Position numbers and translations under genes: made by a program. A DNA stretch of 39,096 nt from Myxococcota bacterium. Lineage in GTDB: Bacteria > Myxococcota_A > Bradymonadia > UBA7976 > UBA1532. The DNA is taken from assembly GCA_023150895.1 (NCBI GenBank), contig JAKLJY010000078.1, positions 1 to 39,096 on the forward strand, written 5' to 3'. Of this stretch, positions 6,814-17,122 are shown piece by piece. Within the stretch, counting starts at the first letter, position 1. Each line of letters begins with the position of its first letter. Below the pieces are notes generated by a model. It was not told the DNA's origin, did no database searches, and was given only the letters and a program-made list of their open reading frames with translations.

Positions 6814-7770
6814 TCAGGTGCCGTAGGGGCTGCCGAATCCGCCGCGCGCGCCACCGCCGCTGCGGGCCGAGACCGACCGGCCGCCGCCGCGCGACGAGCC
6901 CTCGCTGCCGCTCCAGCCGCTGCCGGGAGGCAGGGCGCGCAGCTTCTCGATGCGCAGCTCCATGGCCGGGTGCGTCGAGAAGAGGTTCAACACCCCGCGG
7001 CCGCTGCCGGAGAACGGGTTGGCGATGTAGAGGCTGGCCGTCGCCGGGCGCGCCATCGCGGGGGCGATGCGGGCGGTGCCCATCGCCAGCTTCTCGAGCG
7101 CGCGGGCGAGGCCCTCGGGGTCGTCGGCGATCTCCGCGCCCGTCTTGTCGGCCATGAACTCGCGGGAGCGCGAGATGCCGAGCTGAATGAGCGTGGCCGC
7201 GATCGGCGCGATGATGGCGAACAGCAGGGCGCCGGCCCCACCGCCCTCTTCCTCGTCGTCGCCGCGGCCCAGGCCGAGAATGGCGCCCCACTGCAACATG
7301 CTGCCGATGCTCGTGATGACGCCGGCGATGACCGCCGCCACCGTCGCCACCAGGGTGTCCCGGTTCTTGATGTGGGCGAGCTCGTGCGCGATGACCCCGC
7401 GGACCTCGCGGTCGTCGAGGATGTGCATGAGGCCGGCCGTGACCGCGACGGCGGCGTTCGCCGGGTTGCGCCCGGTGGCGAACGCGTTGGGCTGCGGGTC
7501 GTCGATCCAGAACACGCGGGGCATGGGCAGCTGCGCGCGGCCGGCGAGCTCCTCCACCATGCCGTACAGGTGGGGATCGTCGTCGCGGCCGATCTGTCTG
7601 CCCCCGTGCAACTTCAGGACGATCTTGTCCGAGAAGTAGTAGGTCACGAGGTTCATCACCAGCGTGAATGCGATGATGCCGTAGAAGGCGCCCTTGCCGA
7701 TGGCCGCGCCGGCCGCGATGAGGATGGTCGACAACAGACCCATCAGGAAGATGGTCTTGAGCTGGTTCAT
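6814..7770 (-). CDS. htpX: HtpX-type M48 membrane metalloprotease
   Basis: Integral membrane zinc protease of 318 residues that degrades damaged membrane proteins. Two N-terminal membrane spans (LKTIFLMGLLSTILIAAGAA and AFYGIIAFTLVMNLVTYYF) precede the catalytic domain. The zinc site is H129-E-x-x-H133 in VIAHELAHIKN. The third-ligand region is SREFMADK. A further pair of hydrophobic segments (ATVAAVIAGVITSIG and ALLFAIIAPIAATLIQLG) completes the fold. The substrate region WIDDPQPNAFATGRNP is typical. The C-terminus carries about 36 Gly/Ser/Arg-rich residues not usual for HtpX. The ATG at 7770 has GGAG 7-8 nt upstream. A sigma70-like promoter lies 30-60 nt upstream. Confidence 0.95.
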   Translation of the reverse strand: MNQLKTIFLMGLLSTILIAAGAAIGKGAFYGIIAFTLVMNLVTYYFSDKIVLKLHGGRQIGRDDDPHLYGMVEELAGRAQLPMPRVFWIDDPQPNAFATGRNPANAAVAVTAGLMHILDDREVRGVIAHELAHIKNRDTLVATVAAVIAGVITSIGSMLQWGAILGLGRGDDEEEGGGAGALLFAIIAPIAATLIQLGISRSREFMADKTGAEIADDPEGLARALEKLAMGTARIAPAMARPATASLYIANPFSGSGRGVLNLFSTHPAMELRIEKLRALPPGSGWSGSEGSSRGGGRSVSARSGGGARGGFGSPYGT

Positions 7771-7800
7771 GGTCGATCTCCGGTGTGGATGGATGCTCCA

Positions 7801-7828
7801 ACGATAGTCGCGGACGGGCCTGCGTCAA
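7801..7828 (-). promoter_or_regulatory. sigma70-like promoter for htpX
   Basis: On the minus strand, TTGACG (complement of 7823-7828) and TATCGT (complement of 7801-7806) are separated by 16 nt. The predicted start leaves a leader of roughly 20-25 nt containing the GGAG ribosome-binding site, so this is a normal leadered promoter. Confidence 0.55.
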
Positions 7829-7887
7829 ACGACTTGCTTTGGATGGAATTGATAGACTTTTTCGATGCGTCGGGCGGGACGTATCGA

Positions 7888-9234
7888 TCAGCGCGAAGCG
7901 AGGGCGTCGTCCAGCAGGCGCCGGACCTGCGCGAGCAGCATGGTGGGCGTGAACGGTTTGGGCAGGAAACGGGCGCCGGGGGTGGCGGCGAGGCGGCCTT
8001 TGAGGATGTCCGCCGGGTAACCGGACATGTAGAGCACGGGCAAATCCGGTGCGAGCGCGAGCATCTGCCGGGCGAGCAGATCACCGTCGAGCGTCGGCAT
8101 GATGACGTCCGTCACCAGCAGATCGACACGGGCGTCGCGCGCCCGGAACAGGGCCATCGCCGAGGAGGGCGAGGTGGTCGTCAGGACCTCGTAACCCTCG
8201 CGGCGCAGCAGCATGGCCACCGTCCCGAGGGCCGTGGCGTCGTCCTCGACCACCAGGATCGTCGGGCGGGCGTTCGCAGGACCGGGCGCCGGCACTGCGG
8301 GGCTCGGCGGTGTCGCGGCGAGCGTCGTCGTACGGGTGCGGTCGCGGGGCAGGCCGATGACGACGGCGTTGATGCCCTCGGGGCTGTCCTCGGATCGCAG
8401 CGTGAGGCCGGCCTCGGTCGCCAGCGTCAACGCCTCGGCGGGCAGTCGGATGTCCGTCGGCGACGCCGGGGGCGTGCCGGCGAGCGCGACGGCCGCCGAC
8501 GGGATCCTGCGCAGAACGAGCTCGACGGTCTCCGACGGACCCTCTCGACCGACCGCCGGCCGAGCGTGCAGCCCGAGGCGCGTGCCCGGAGCCTCCGACG
8601 CGGCCCACGAGAGGGCGATGCGGGCGACAATCCGCTCCAGCGAGCCCGGGTCGACCATGACATGGGCCGTGGCCACCTCGGCGTCGGGCTCCACGGCGAC
8701 CTCTCGATCGAGGAGGCGCCCGAGCAGCCGACCGTGGCGGCGCATCGTCGTCAGCAGGTCGACGCTGGCGGCCGAGGCGGGGTGCCGCCGGGCGAAGCCG
8801 GAGACGATCCGGACCTGCTCCACGGCGCGCCGCGTGGCGGCAACGACCTGCGCGACGTCGGCGCGGGCGGGGTGCTGGGGCTCGATGGCTTGCGCGAGCA
8901 GCTCCGTCGAGGTCGTGACGGCCATCAGGGCGTTGTTCAGGTCGTGTGCAATGCCGCCGATGAGACGGGCGGCGACCTCGAGCGGGTCCGCGCACGGGGC
9001 GACGGCGGGGGGGGCGAGGAACAGAAGCTCGACCGCCGCACCCTCGAACGTCGCGGGCACGGCGTGCAGCTCGCGGGGCGGTTCCGGGGCGTCGGCCGTC
9101 GCGGAGAGACCGGCGCTCGGCGTCGCGAGGGCCCGTGCGGCGGCGTTCCGGGCCGTGACGCGGCCCGCCACCCGGAGGGCGAGCGGTTGCGGCCAGTTTT
9201 CGAAGATCGCGTCGATGTTCAGCGGGGCCGGCAC
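7888..9234 (-). CDS. degenerate hybrid histidine kinase with C-terminal receiver
   Basis: A soluble 448-residue signalling protein. Residues 85-150 form a HisKA-like helical pair, with phosphoacceptor candidate H97 in GGIAHDLNNALMAV. Residues about 155-296 should be the ATPase domain, but it is badly reduced. The N-box expected after DPGSLERIV reads ARIALSWAASEA without the key Asn, and no DxGxG loop is present. Only the last strands (LATEAGLTLRSEDSPEGINA) remain recognisable. Residues 325-445 are an intact receiver: acidic pocket E330-D331-D332, phosphoacceptor D376 (LLVTDVIMP), K426 (FLPKPF). It cannot obviously bind ATP, so it may serve as a phosphotransfer or dimerisation platform for another kinase. 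GTG start at 9234 with AAGGAG 6 nt upstream. Confidence 0.82.
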   Translation of the reverse strand: MPAPLNIDAIFENWPQPLALRVAGRVTARNAAARALATPSAGLSATADAPEPPRELHAVPATFEGAAVELLFLAPPAVAPCADPLEVAARLIGGIAHDLNNALMAVTTSTELLAQAIEPQHPARADVAQVVAATRRAVEQVRIVSGFARRHPASAASVDLLTTMRRHGRLLGRLLDREVAVEPDAEVATAHVMVDPGSLERIVARIALSWAASEAPGTRLGLHARPAVGREGPSETVELVLRRIPSAAVALAGTPPASPTDIRLPAEALTLATEAGLTLRSEDSPEGINAVVIGLPRDRTRTTTLAATPPSPAVPAPGPANARPTILVVEDDATALGTVAMLLRREGYEVLTTTSPSSAMALFRARDARVDLLVTDVIMPTLDGDLLARQMLALAPDLPVLYMSGYPADILKGRLAATPGARFLPKPFTPTMLLAQVRRLLDDALASR

Positions 9235-9345
9235 GCAGGCTCCTTCGTGTCGCGGCCCCTCCAGACCGGGCGCACGAAAAATAGATCGAACGCAGAAGAT
9301 TCAGAAGTGAAAAACGCTGTTCAACGCGGCCGCCCGGTCAGGGCG

Positions 9346-9517
9346 CTGGGAGCATGATTCACGGCTCCAGACCGAGCACGCCGAGGCAGGCCGGCCCGAG
9401 ACCAAGGCGCGAGCCCGACGGCGCTACCCCGCGTCGTAGCGTGAGGGCGAGCAACGCCGGCCTCGGGTCGGACCGCCCGGCGGGCGACGCGGCGTGGGTC
9501 GTGAATCATGCTCCCAG
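9346..9517. mobile_element. 172-bp MITE-like element with 18-bp perfect terminal inverted repeats
   Basis: The 18-mer CTGGGAGCATGATTCACG (9346-9363) is repeated perfectly in inverse at 9500-9517. Inside, CACGCCG and AGGCCGGC on the left have complements on the right, and CGCTAC/GTAGCG forms an apical stem near 9423-9442, so the whole element could fold into one long imperfect hairpin. It encodes no protein. The right arm covers the hemB stop codon and supplies its last codons. This could be a non-autonomous mobile element or a large palindromic terminator. The rest of 9235-9505 holds only the SD of the kinase gene. Confidence 0.5.
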
Positions 9518-10516
9518 GCCGCCCTCGGCCAGCCAACGGGCCGCCTGACGGGCGTAGTACGTGAGAATCACGTCCGCCCCGGCGCGGCGGATGCCGAGCA
9601 GGCTCTCGAGCACGACGCGGCGTTCATCGAGCCAGCCGCGCTCCGTGGCGGCCTTGAGCATGGCGTACTCGCCGCTGACCTGATAGGCGGCCACCGGCAG
9701 TGTCGTGGCCTCGCGCAGGCGGCGGATGATGTCCAGGAACGGACCCGCCGGCTTGACCATGACCATGTCGGCGCCCTCGGCCTCGTCGAGGGCGAGCTCG
9801 CGCAGGGCCTCGCGGCCGTTGGCCGGGTCCATCTGGTAGGTCTTCTTGTCGCCGAAGCGGGGGGCCGAGTCGAGGGCCTCGCGGAACGGGCCGTAGTAGG
9901 CCGACGCATACTTGGCGCAGTAGCTCAGAATCGAGACGTCCGTGTGCCCGGCGGCGTCGAGCGCGCGGCGGATGGCCCCGATGCGGCCGTCCATCATGTC
10001 CGAGGGCGATACGACGTCGGCGCCGGCCTCGGCCTGACAGACCGCCTGCCGGCACAGGATCTCGACCGTCCGGTCGTTGAGGATGCGGGGGGTCGGGCCG
10101 CTCGCATCGACGACGCCGTCGTGCCCGTCGCTGTTGTAGGGGTCGAGCGCGACGTCCGTGACGACCACGAGGTCCGGGTGCGCCTGCTTGAGCCGGCGAA
10201 CGAGCGTGGGGATCAGGCCCTCCGGGTTCCAGGCCTCGTCGCCCGTCGAGTTCTTGCGGGCGTCGTCGACCGCGGGGAAGAGCACGACCGAGGCGATGCC
10301 GTCGGCGCGCGCCGCATCCACCTCGCGCATCAGGCCGTCCGCCGACAGACGCGAGCAGCCGGGCATGCTGGCGATGGGCACGTCGCCGACCCCGTCGCGG
10401 TCGTGGACGAACAGCGGGTAGATGAAGTGCGCGGGCGAGAGCCACGTCTCGCGGTGGAACGAGCGGATGGCGGCGGACTTGCGGTTGCGGCGCGGGCGGG
10501 AGAGGAGGTCGAGCAT
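9506..10516 (-). CDS. hemB: delta-aminolevulinic acid dehydratase (porphobilinogen synthase)
   Basis: Condenses two 5-aminolevulinate molecules to porphobilinogen, the second common step of heme synthesis, in the cytoplasm. The product has 336 residues, the usual length. The Schiff-base lysines lie in LSYCAKYASAYYGPFREA and MVMVKPAGPFLDI; the conserved YQVSGEYAML follows. At the metal-binding segment the sequence is DVALDPYNSDGHDGV, with Asp where zinc enzymes have Cys, so this is the zinc-independent, magnesium-responsive type. The ATG at 10516 has GGAG 7-8 nt upstream. The final residues AEGGLGA extend past the usual ARWL end and are encoded partly by the inverted-repeat element. A high heme demand fits the many cytochromes nearby. 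Confidence 0.96.
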   Translation of the reverse strand: MLDLLSRPRRNRKSAAIRSFHRETWLSPAHFIYPLFVHDRDGVGDVPIASMPGCSRLSADGLMREVDAARADGIASVVLFPAVDDARKNSTGDEAWNPEGLIPTLVRRLKQAHPDLVVVTDVALDPYNSDGHDGVVDASGPTPRILNDRTVEILCRQAVCQAEAGADVVSPSDMMDGRIGAIRRALDAAGHTDVSILSYCAKYASAYYGPFREALDSAPRFGDKKTYQMDPANGREALRELALDEAEGADMVMVKPAGPFLDIIRRLREATTLPVAAYQVSGEYAMLKAATERGWLDERRVVLESLLGIRRAGADVILTYYARQAARWLAEGGLGA

Positions 10517-10549
10517 CGGGGGCTCCGGGAGCGTGCAGGGTCGGGGTGT

Positions 10550-10590
10550 CGTCGGACGAATGCGCCGACCCGTAGCACGGTCGTCCGACG
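10550..10590. promoter_or_regulatory. 10-bp inverted repeat upstream of hemB
   Basis: CGTCGGACGA (10550-10559) and TCGTCCGACG (10581-10590) are perfect inverted arms 21 nt apart, in the divergent space between hemB and the propeller lipoprotein. Two direct copies of GCGGGCAAC follow (about 10590-10607). The arms are spaced about three helical turns centre to centre, fitting a regulator site or an mRNA hairpin. Confidence 0.35.
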
Positions 10591-10699
10591 CGGGCAACGC
10601 GGGCAACGCGGGGTCCGCAGCCGCCGAACTTGATCCGGATCGCATCCCGGGCTTCCCCGGCTCGCGCAGGCCCGGGTGGGCGTGGTAGCCGTCTCGGTC

Positions 10700-11776
10700 A
10701 TGCTCGACCTGTCCTCGTCGGGGGCGCCGCGCGGTTTCGCGTGGGCCGCCTCGGTCGTCTGCACCGCACTCTTCATGCTCGCCTGCAACGCGAGCGACGA
10801 CGCCCCCGCCGGGACGCCGGACGCCGCCGCACCGGACGCCGGGGCCTGGGTCGCCCCGGTGGCGGTCGGCGAGGCCGGCGCGCTGCTTTCGGTCTTCGGC
10901 ACCGGGCCCGACGAGATCCTGGCCGTGGGCGGGCAGCCCGAGGCCGGCGCGGCCTTTCGTTTCGACGGCGCGTCGTGGGCCCGGGCCGCGCTCCCCGACG
11001 GGCCGCTGTTGAACTGGGTGCACGCGGTCGACGACGTCACGTTCGTGGTCGGCAACGAGGGCCTCTGTCTGCGCCGGGAGGGGCAGGGGCCCTTCACGCC
11101 CCTCGAGACGGGCGTCGACGCGCCGCTCTGGGGCGTCTTCGCGGTCAGCCCGACGGACGTCTGGGTGGTGGGCGGCGACGCGGCCGCGAGCGGCGACGCG
11201 CCCCCGGCCCCGGTCCTTCTGCACTTCGACGGCACGGCGTTCGCGCCCGTGGCGCTGCCCCCGGTAGACCGCACGTTCCGCGCGCTCTTCAAGGTCTGGG
11301 CGGCGGACGCGACGCACGTCTGGGCGGTCGGGCAGTCCGGCGTCGTGCTCGCGTTCGACGGCCGCGCATGGACGCAGGTGCTCGCCGGCACGGATCAGGA
11401 CCTCATCAGCCTCTGGGGCACCGGCCCGACGCAGGTCGCCGCCGTCGGCGGGCGCAGTCACGGCGTCCTCTCGCGCTTCGACGGCGCGGCGTGGCGCACC
11501 GAGGTCCTGGCCGACGCCGAGCGCGGCACGCCCGCCCCCGGCCTGAACGGCGTCTACATGGCGCCGGACGGCACGACCTGGGTCGTCGGTGATCGCGGGC
11601 ACGTCCTGCGCATCCCCCCCGGCACCTTCATTTACGAACGCGAACCCGCCCCCACCTCGATGGTGCTGCACGGGGTCTGGGGCGCGCCCGACGGCCGCCG
11701 CGTCGCGGTCGGCGGCACCCTGCTCGACGCGCCCCCCTGGGCGGGCGTGCTTCTCGATTCACCTCCGGCGGACTGA
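10700..11776 (+). CDS. beta-propeller-like lipoprotein
   Basis: A 358-residue predicted lipoprotein (lipobox MLAC, Cys29) with an Asp/Ala/Pro linker and a repeated-blade body. Blade motifs recur about every 45-55 residues: SVFGTGPDEILAVGG, GVFAVSPTDVWVVGG, KVWAADATHVWAVGQSG, SLWGTGPTQVAAVGG, GVYMAPDGTTWVVGDRG and GVWGAPDGRRVAVGG, each followed by a strand like LLHFDG. This is the 'VWGSGPDDVWAVG' propeller family abundant in Myxococcota; individual functions are unknown. ATG 10700 is chosen over GTG 10676/10682 because it opens a normal signal peptide. Its stop is 3 nt before the next gene, so it is probably co-transcribed with the di-heme oxidoreductase and may dock to it. Confidence 0.8.
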   Translation: MLDLSSSGAPRGFAWAASVVCTALFMLACNASDDAPAGTPDAAAPDAGAWVAPVAVGEAGALLSVFGTGPDEILAVGGQPEAGAAFRFDGASWARAALPDGPLLNWVHAVDDVTFVVGNEGLCLRREGQGPFTPLETGVDAPLWGVFAVSPTDVWVVGGDAAASGDAPPAPVLLHFDGTAFAPVALPPVDRTFRALFKVWAADATHVWAVGQSGVVLAFDGRAWTQVLAGTDQDLISLWGTGPTQVAAVGGRSHGVLSRFDGAAWRTEVLADAERGTPAPGLNGVYMAPDGTTWVVGDRGHVLRIPPGTFIYEREPAPTSMVLHGVWGAPDGRRVAVGGTLLDAPPWAGVLLDSPPAD

Positions 11777-11779
11777 ACC

Positions 11780-14140
<2,361 letters not shown>

Positions 14141-14199
14141 CGGGGCGGAACGCAACGCAACACCGCGCTTCGGCGGCGCGTCCGGGCAGCAGGCCCAGG

Positions 14200-15075
14200 T
14201 CAAGGCGTGAGGGTCAGTACAAAGCGGTAGCGCATCGGCGGGTGGTCGGGATCCTCGGCCGGCTGAAACTCTCTGGCCGTGCCGAGTGTGATGCGAGCGC
14301 GGCGGCCGTCGGGCAACGCGATGTCGCCTGCCTCACCCCGCCGGAGGGCGAGGGTCTCGCCGGCCGTGTTCGCAAACGTCAGCTCCATCTCGCGGCCGAC
14401 GCGCTCGGCATCGTAGAGGTCGGGCCAGGGGACGAACGGACAGACCGGACGGCGAGACAGGGTCAATCCGAGGAGGGCAAGGTCCGCGGTCGTGTCGTCG
14501 TCGCCGGTGGAGCGTTCCGCCCCCCCGATCATCACGTCGAACGGCGCGTCCGCGGCACCGCGGCGGAACAGACCGGCGATGGCCGCGTACTCGAAGTCCA
14601 GCGACCATCCGCCACTCTGCGCCTCCAGCCAGAGCGAGTCTCCCTCCACCCATGGGGCCTCGACCCCGATCAGCGTGCAGGTTGCGCTGAAGCCGAAATC
14701 GAACGTGAGCACGTACTTCCAGAAGGCGGGCGTCGTGCCCGGCAGGACGGGCGTGACAATGGACTCCTCGGTGACGGAGGTCACCGTCGCGTGCCCGGTG
14801 AACGGGCGCCGCTGATCAGGCAGCGTCTGATCGGACTCGACCGCGTAGACGCAGGCTGCGGTGCCCTGCGACGGCCATTCGTTCAACTCGGCTTCGCACC
14901 CCGGCGGAAAGGAAGCCCCGTCCGCGTCCGGTGCGGTCGTGCCGTCGGCCCGGGCTGCGTCCGACGAGGCGTCGACGTCGAGTTCGTCGGCTTCGACGCT
15001 GCATCCGTAAAGGCCGCTCAGGGCGAAGAGAAGAAGCACGGACGGGGTATGAGGGGTCATGGGGGGCTTTCTCAC
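14200..15075 (-). CDS. hypothetical lipoprotein
   Basis: Not recognised. The 291-residue product has basic RK at residues 2-3, a hydrophobic run and the lipobox LYGC (Cys25), then an Asp/Ala linker (about 30-55) and a beta-rich body with several Trp and a few Cys. Notable stretches are WKYVLTFDFGFSATCTLIG, GGWSLDFEYAAIAGLFRRG and, at the end, MRYRFVLTLTP. GTG 15075 is chosen because it supplies the basic n-region; ATG 15060 (residue 6) is the alternative. It begins 9 nt after the stop of the cytochrome-rhodanese gene, so the two form an operon and may work together outside the cytoplasm. It converges with the tetraheme gene. Confidence 0.7.
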   Translation of the reverse strand: MRKPPMTPHTPSVLLLFALSGLYGCSVEADELDVDASSDAARADGTTAPDADGASFPPGCEAELNEWPSQGTAACVYAVESDQTLPDQRRPFTGHATVTSVTEESIVTPVLPGTTPAFWKYVLTFDFGFSATCTLIGVEAPWVEGDSLWLEAQSGGWSLDFEYAAIAGLFRRGAADAPFDVMIGGAERSTGDDDTTADLALLGLTLSRRPVCPFVPWPDLYDAERVGREMELTFANTAGETLALRRGEAGDIALPDGRRARITLGTAREFQPAEDPDHPPMRYRFVLTLTP

Positions 15076-15084
15076 GGCGTTGAG

Positions 15085-16464
15085 CTACTTGCCCCGCTTC
15101 GTCCCCGGCCCCGGGCCGCTCGGCATCGGCTGCGGCATGCCATGGGTGTCATACACCGGCGGGGCGGCGATGCCCGCCATGCCCGGGGCCTGCACGACGG
15201 GGTAGTTGGCCTTCTGCCAGGCGAACATGCCCTCATCGAGCACCGCGCTGTTCTTGTGCCCGCGGCGGCGCAGCGCGTCGACGACCTCGCCCGAGGCGTG
15301 GTGCGGACAGCCGCAGTAAGCGATGACCCACGTGTCGTCGTTGGGGATGCGGTCGATGAGTTTGAGGTCGTAGTAGGGCAACGGGACGCTGCCCGGGATG
15401 TGCAGCGTCAGCCAGTCGGAGGGCGCGCGCGCGTCGACGATGATGATCTTCTTCTTCTCGTCGAGGGCCTTCTTGACCTCGGCCATCGGGGCGAACCGGC
15501 CGTCGCGCAGCGTGAACTTCGGCGCGCCGCCCTGCGGGTTCAGCGGGATGGGCCCCCACGCCGGCACCGGCGGCGCACCGGGGGGGGGACCACCGACGGG
15601 CCCGTGGTCGTGGCCGTGATGGGGGTCGAGCGCCTCGGCCGGTGCGGGCGCCGGCGCGTGCAGGGACGACAACGGCGGCAGCTTGCCCGCCTGCGATCGG
15701 ATGTACGTGATGACATCGTTCGTCGCTCGGCCGTCGAGCACGGGAGAGAAGGCTTCCATCGGTGTGTCGGGGCGACCGTTGACGACCGCGTGCCGGAGGA
15801 AGGCATCACTCGCCGTGGCCAGCAGCGCGGGGTTGAACAGATGCACCGCGTTGGCCCGCTGAGTGACGGTCCCATGACACTTCTGGCAGTGTTTCTCGTA
15901 GACGAGACGGCCGTTCTCCGCGTCCGACATCGCCGTGAAGGGCGGGGGGGCCATCCGCGGCACCGTGTGCAGCGTGCGGATGAACGCGATGATGGAATCG
16001 ACGCCGACCTCGTCGAGGGGGCCGCCGACCTCACGCCCGAAGCCGGCCATCGCCGTGCCCGGCCGTCCGAGGGTGATGCCGGCGCGCAGGAAGTCGTCGG
16101 TCACCGTGGCGGCGAAGGTCGAGCTGACGAGAGACGGCGCGTTGTCGGCCCCGTACCCCTCGGCCCGCGGGCCGTGGCAGAGTGCGCAGTACCGGGCGTA
16201 CAGGGCCTCCCCCGCCTCGGCGCTGGCGGCGGGGCGCGGTGGCGGGGGCGGCTGCGTCGCGGGCGGGCTCGACTTCGGAGCGGTCGAGGCGGGCGCCGTC
16301 GACTTCGGAGCGGTCGAGGCGGACGCCGCGCCGCCCTCTCCGGACGGGCTGCACGCGACGCCGGCGAACAGGCTCAGGCTGCCCATCGAGCCGAGGGCGA
16401 GGGCGTGGGCGACGGCGGGCGCCATGCGGCGGCGGAACGGGCGGGCGGGGCTCTCGGTCGACAT
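15085..16464 (-). CDS. di-heme cytochrome c fused to a rhodanese domain
   Basis: A 459-residue lipoprotein (Cys38 after AGVA). A Pro/Lys/Ala linker (about 40-80) leads to two cytochrome c domains with CxxCH at 93-97 (CALCH) and 193-197 (CQKCH), each followed by a Met-containing distal-ligand region (GTAMAGF and TPMEAF). A His-rich segment, DPHHGHDHG (280-288), could bind metal. Residues about 318-425 are a rhodanese domain: IIIVDARAPSDWLTLHIPGS, active-site Cys384 within VIAYCGCPHH, and DEGMFAWQKANYPV. Rhodaneses carry persulfide sulfur, so the fusion suggests a periplasmic sulfur-to-heme electron path. ATG 16464 is chosen because it opens the signal. The linker contains a 30-bp tandem duplication. 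First gene of a two-gene operon. Confidence 0.9.
   Translation of the reverse strand: MSTESPARPFRRRMAPAVAHALALGSMGSLSLFAGVACSPSGEGGAASASTAPKSTAPASTAPKSSPPATQPPPPPRPAASAEAGEALYARYCALCHGPRAEGYGADNAPSLVSSTFAATVTDDFLRAGITLGRPGTAMAGFGREVGGPLDEVGVDSIIAFIRTLHTVPRMAPPPFTAMSDAENGRLVYEKHCQKCHGTVTQRANAVHLFNPALLATASDAFLRHAVVNGRPDTPMEAFSPVLDGRATNDVITYIRSQAGKLPPLSSLHAPAPAPAEALDPHHGHDHGPVGGPPPGAPPVPAWGPIPLNPQGGAPKFTLRDGRFAPMAEVKKALDEKKKIIIVDARAPSDWLTLHIPGSVPLPYYDLKLIDRIPNDDTWVIAYCGCPHHASGEVVDALRRRGHKNSAVLDEGMFAWQKANYPVVQAPGMAGIAAPPVYDTHGMPQPMPSGPGPGTKRGK
16268..16327. repeat. 30-bp tandem duplication in the cytochrome-rhodanese linker
   Basis: 16268-16297 and 16298-16327 match at 28 of 30 positions and encode two copies of a 10-residue Ala/Ser/Thr/Pro/Lys linker (...TAPKS...). 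The near-identity indicates recent slippage or unequal exchange. Confidence 0.9.
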
Positions 16465-16667
16465 GCGCAGGTCCGGTCTTTCGGTCACGGGGGAGGCGTC
16501 CGGGGTAGAGACGCCGCGGGATGCTGGCACGCCGCGCGCCGCGACGTAAAGATCGGGGGCGCTTCGGCCTTTCCGAACGGCGGGACCTCCACCCCACCGC
16601 CCCGCCACGACGGGCGCGCAGACGTGGCCAGCGTTCGTCAACGGGTTGCGCGCGCGCGGCGCATTGC

Positions 16668-16696
16668 TTGAACGGGATGGCGGTATTGCCTATGAT
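16668..16696 (+). promoter_or_regulatory. near-consensus promoter of the PIN/RHH module
   Basis: TTGAAC (16668-16673), a 17-nt spacer and TATGAT (16691-16696) make the best sigma70-type promoter in the window. The expected transcription start is 16702-16704, on the GTG at 16703, so the toxin message would be leaderless. Confidence 0.7.
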
Positions 16697-16702
16697 ACCA
16701 TC

Positions 16703-17122
16703 GTGGTCATCGTCCTCGACACGAACGTCTTCGTCTCCGCGCTCCGGTCGCGCCGTGGTGCTTCGTTCCGCCTTCTCTCGCTGGTGGGCACGGGGCGCTT
16801 CGATATCGCGCTCTCGGCGCCCCTCGTCCTCGAGTACGAGGGCGTCGCCCACCGCATGCTCGCCGACCTGGGGGTTTCGGGGGGCGACCTCTCGGACATC
16901 CTGGACTACCTGTGCTCCGTCGCCCGCCATCGCCCGATCTTCTACCTGTGGCGTCCGACGCTGGCGGATCCCAAGGACGACATGGTGCTGGAGCTGGCGG
17001 TCGATGCGGGTGCGCCGGTGATCGTCACTTTCAACGTCCGCGACTTCATCGGCGCAGACCGCTTCGGCGTCCGCGCCATCACCCCCCGTGAGTACCTGCA
17101 AGAGATCGGAGACCTCCCATGA
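16703..17122 (+). CDS. PIN-domain toxin
   Basis: A 139-residue PIN ribonuclease of the toxin-antitoxin PIN family (COG1569 type), expected to cleave RNA with metal ions. The first catalytic Asp is D6 in VIVLDTNVFVSAL; later acidic sites lie in VLEYEGVAHR, DPKDDMVLELA and TFNVRDF. GTG 16703 is preferred over TTG 16646 because the domain begins at its first residues and the upstream sequence is occupied by the promoter. There is no SD, consistent with leaderless translation. Its stop overlaps the next start (ATGA), so toxin and antitoxin are coupled, with the toxin first. Confidence 0.88.
   Translation: MVIVLDTNVFVSALRSRRGASFRLLSLVGTGRFDIALSAPLVLEYEGVAHRMLADLGVSGGDLSDILDYLCSVARHRPIFYLWRPTLADPKDDMVLELAVDAGAPVIVTFNVRDFIGADRFGVRAITPREYLQEIGDLP

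Noticed and set aside
7862-7890. Hairpin (CGATGCGTC/GACGTATCG) near the kinase stop as an intrinsic terminator
   Set aside because: The T-run lies before the stem on the plus strand and becomes an A-run after it on the minus strand, the wrong side for either gene.
9346-9517. Ordinary intrinsic terminator of hemB
   Set aside because: Arms are 136 nt apart and no T-run follows; a mobile-type or large palindromic element fits better.
9506-11671. 721-residue frame extending hemB
   Set aside because: hemB is complete from 10516 with an SD; the extension is opposite the propeller lipoprotein.
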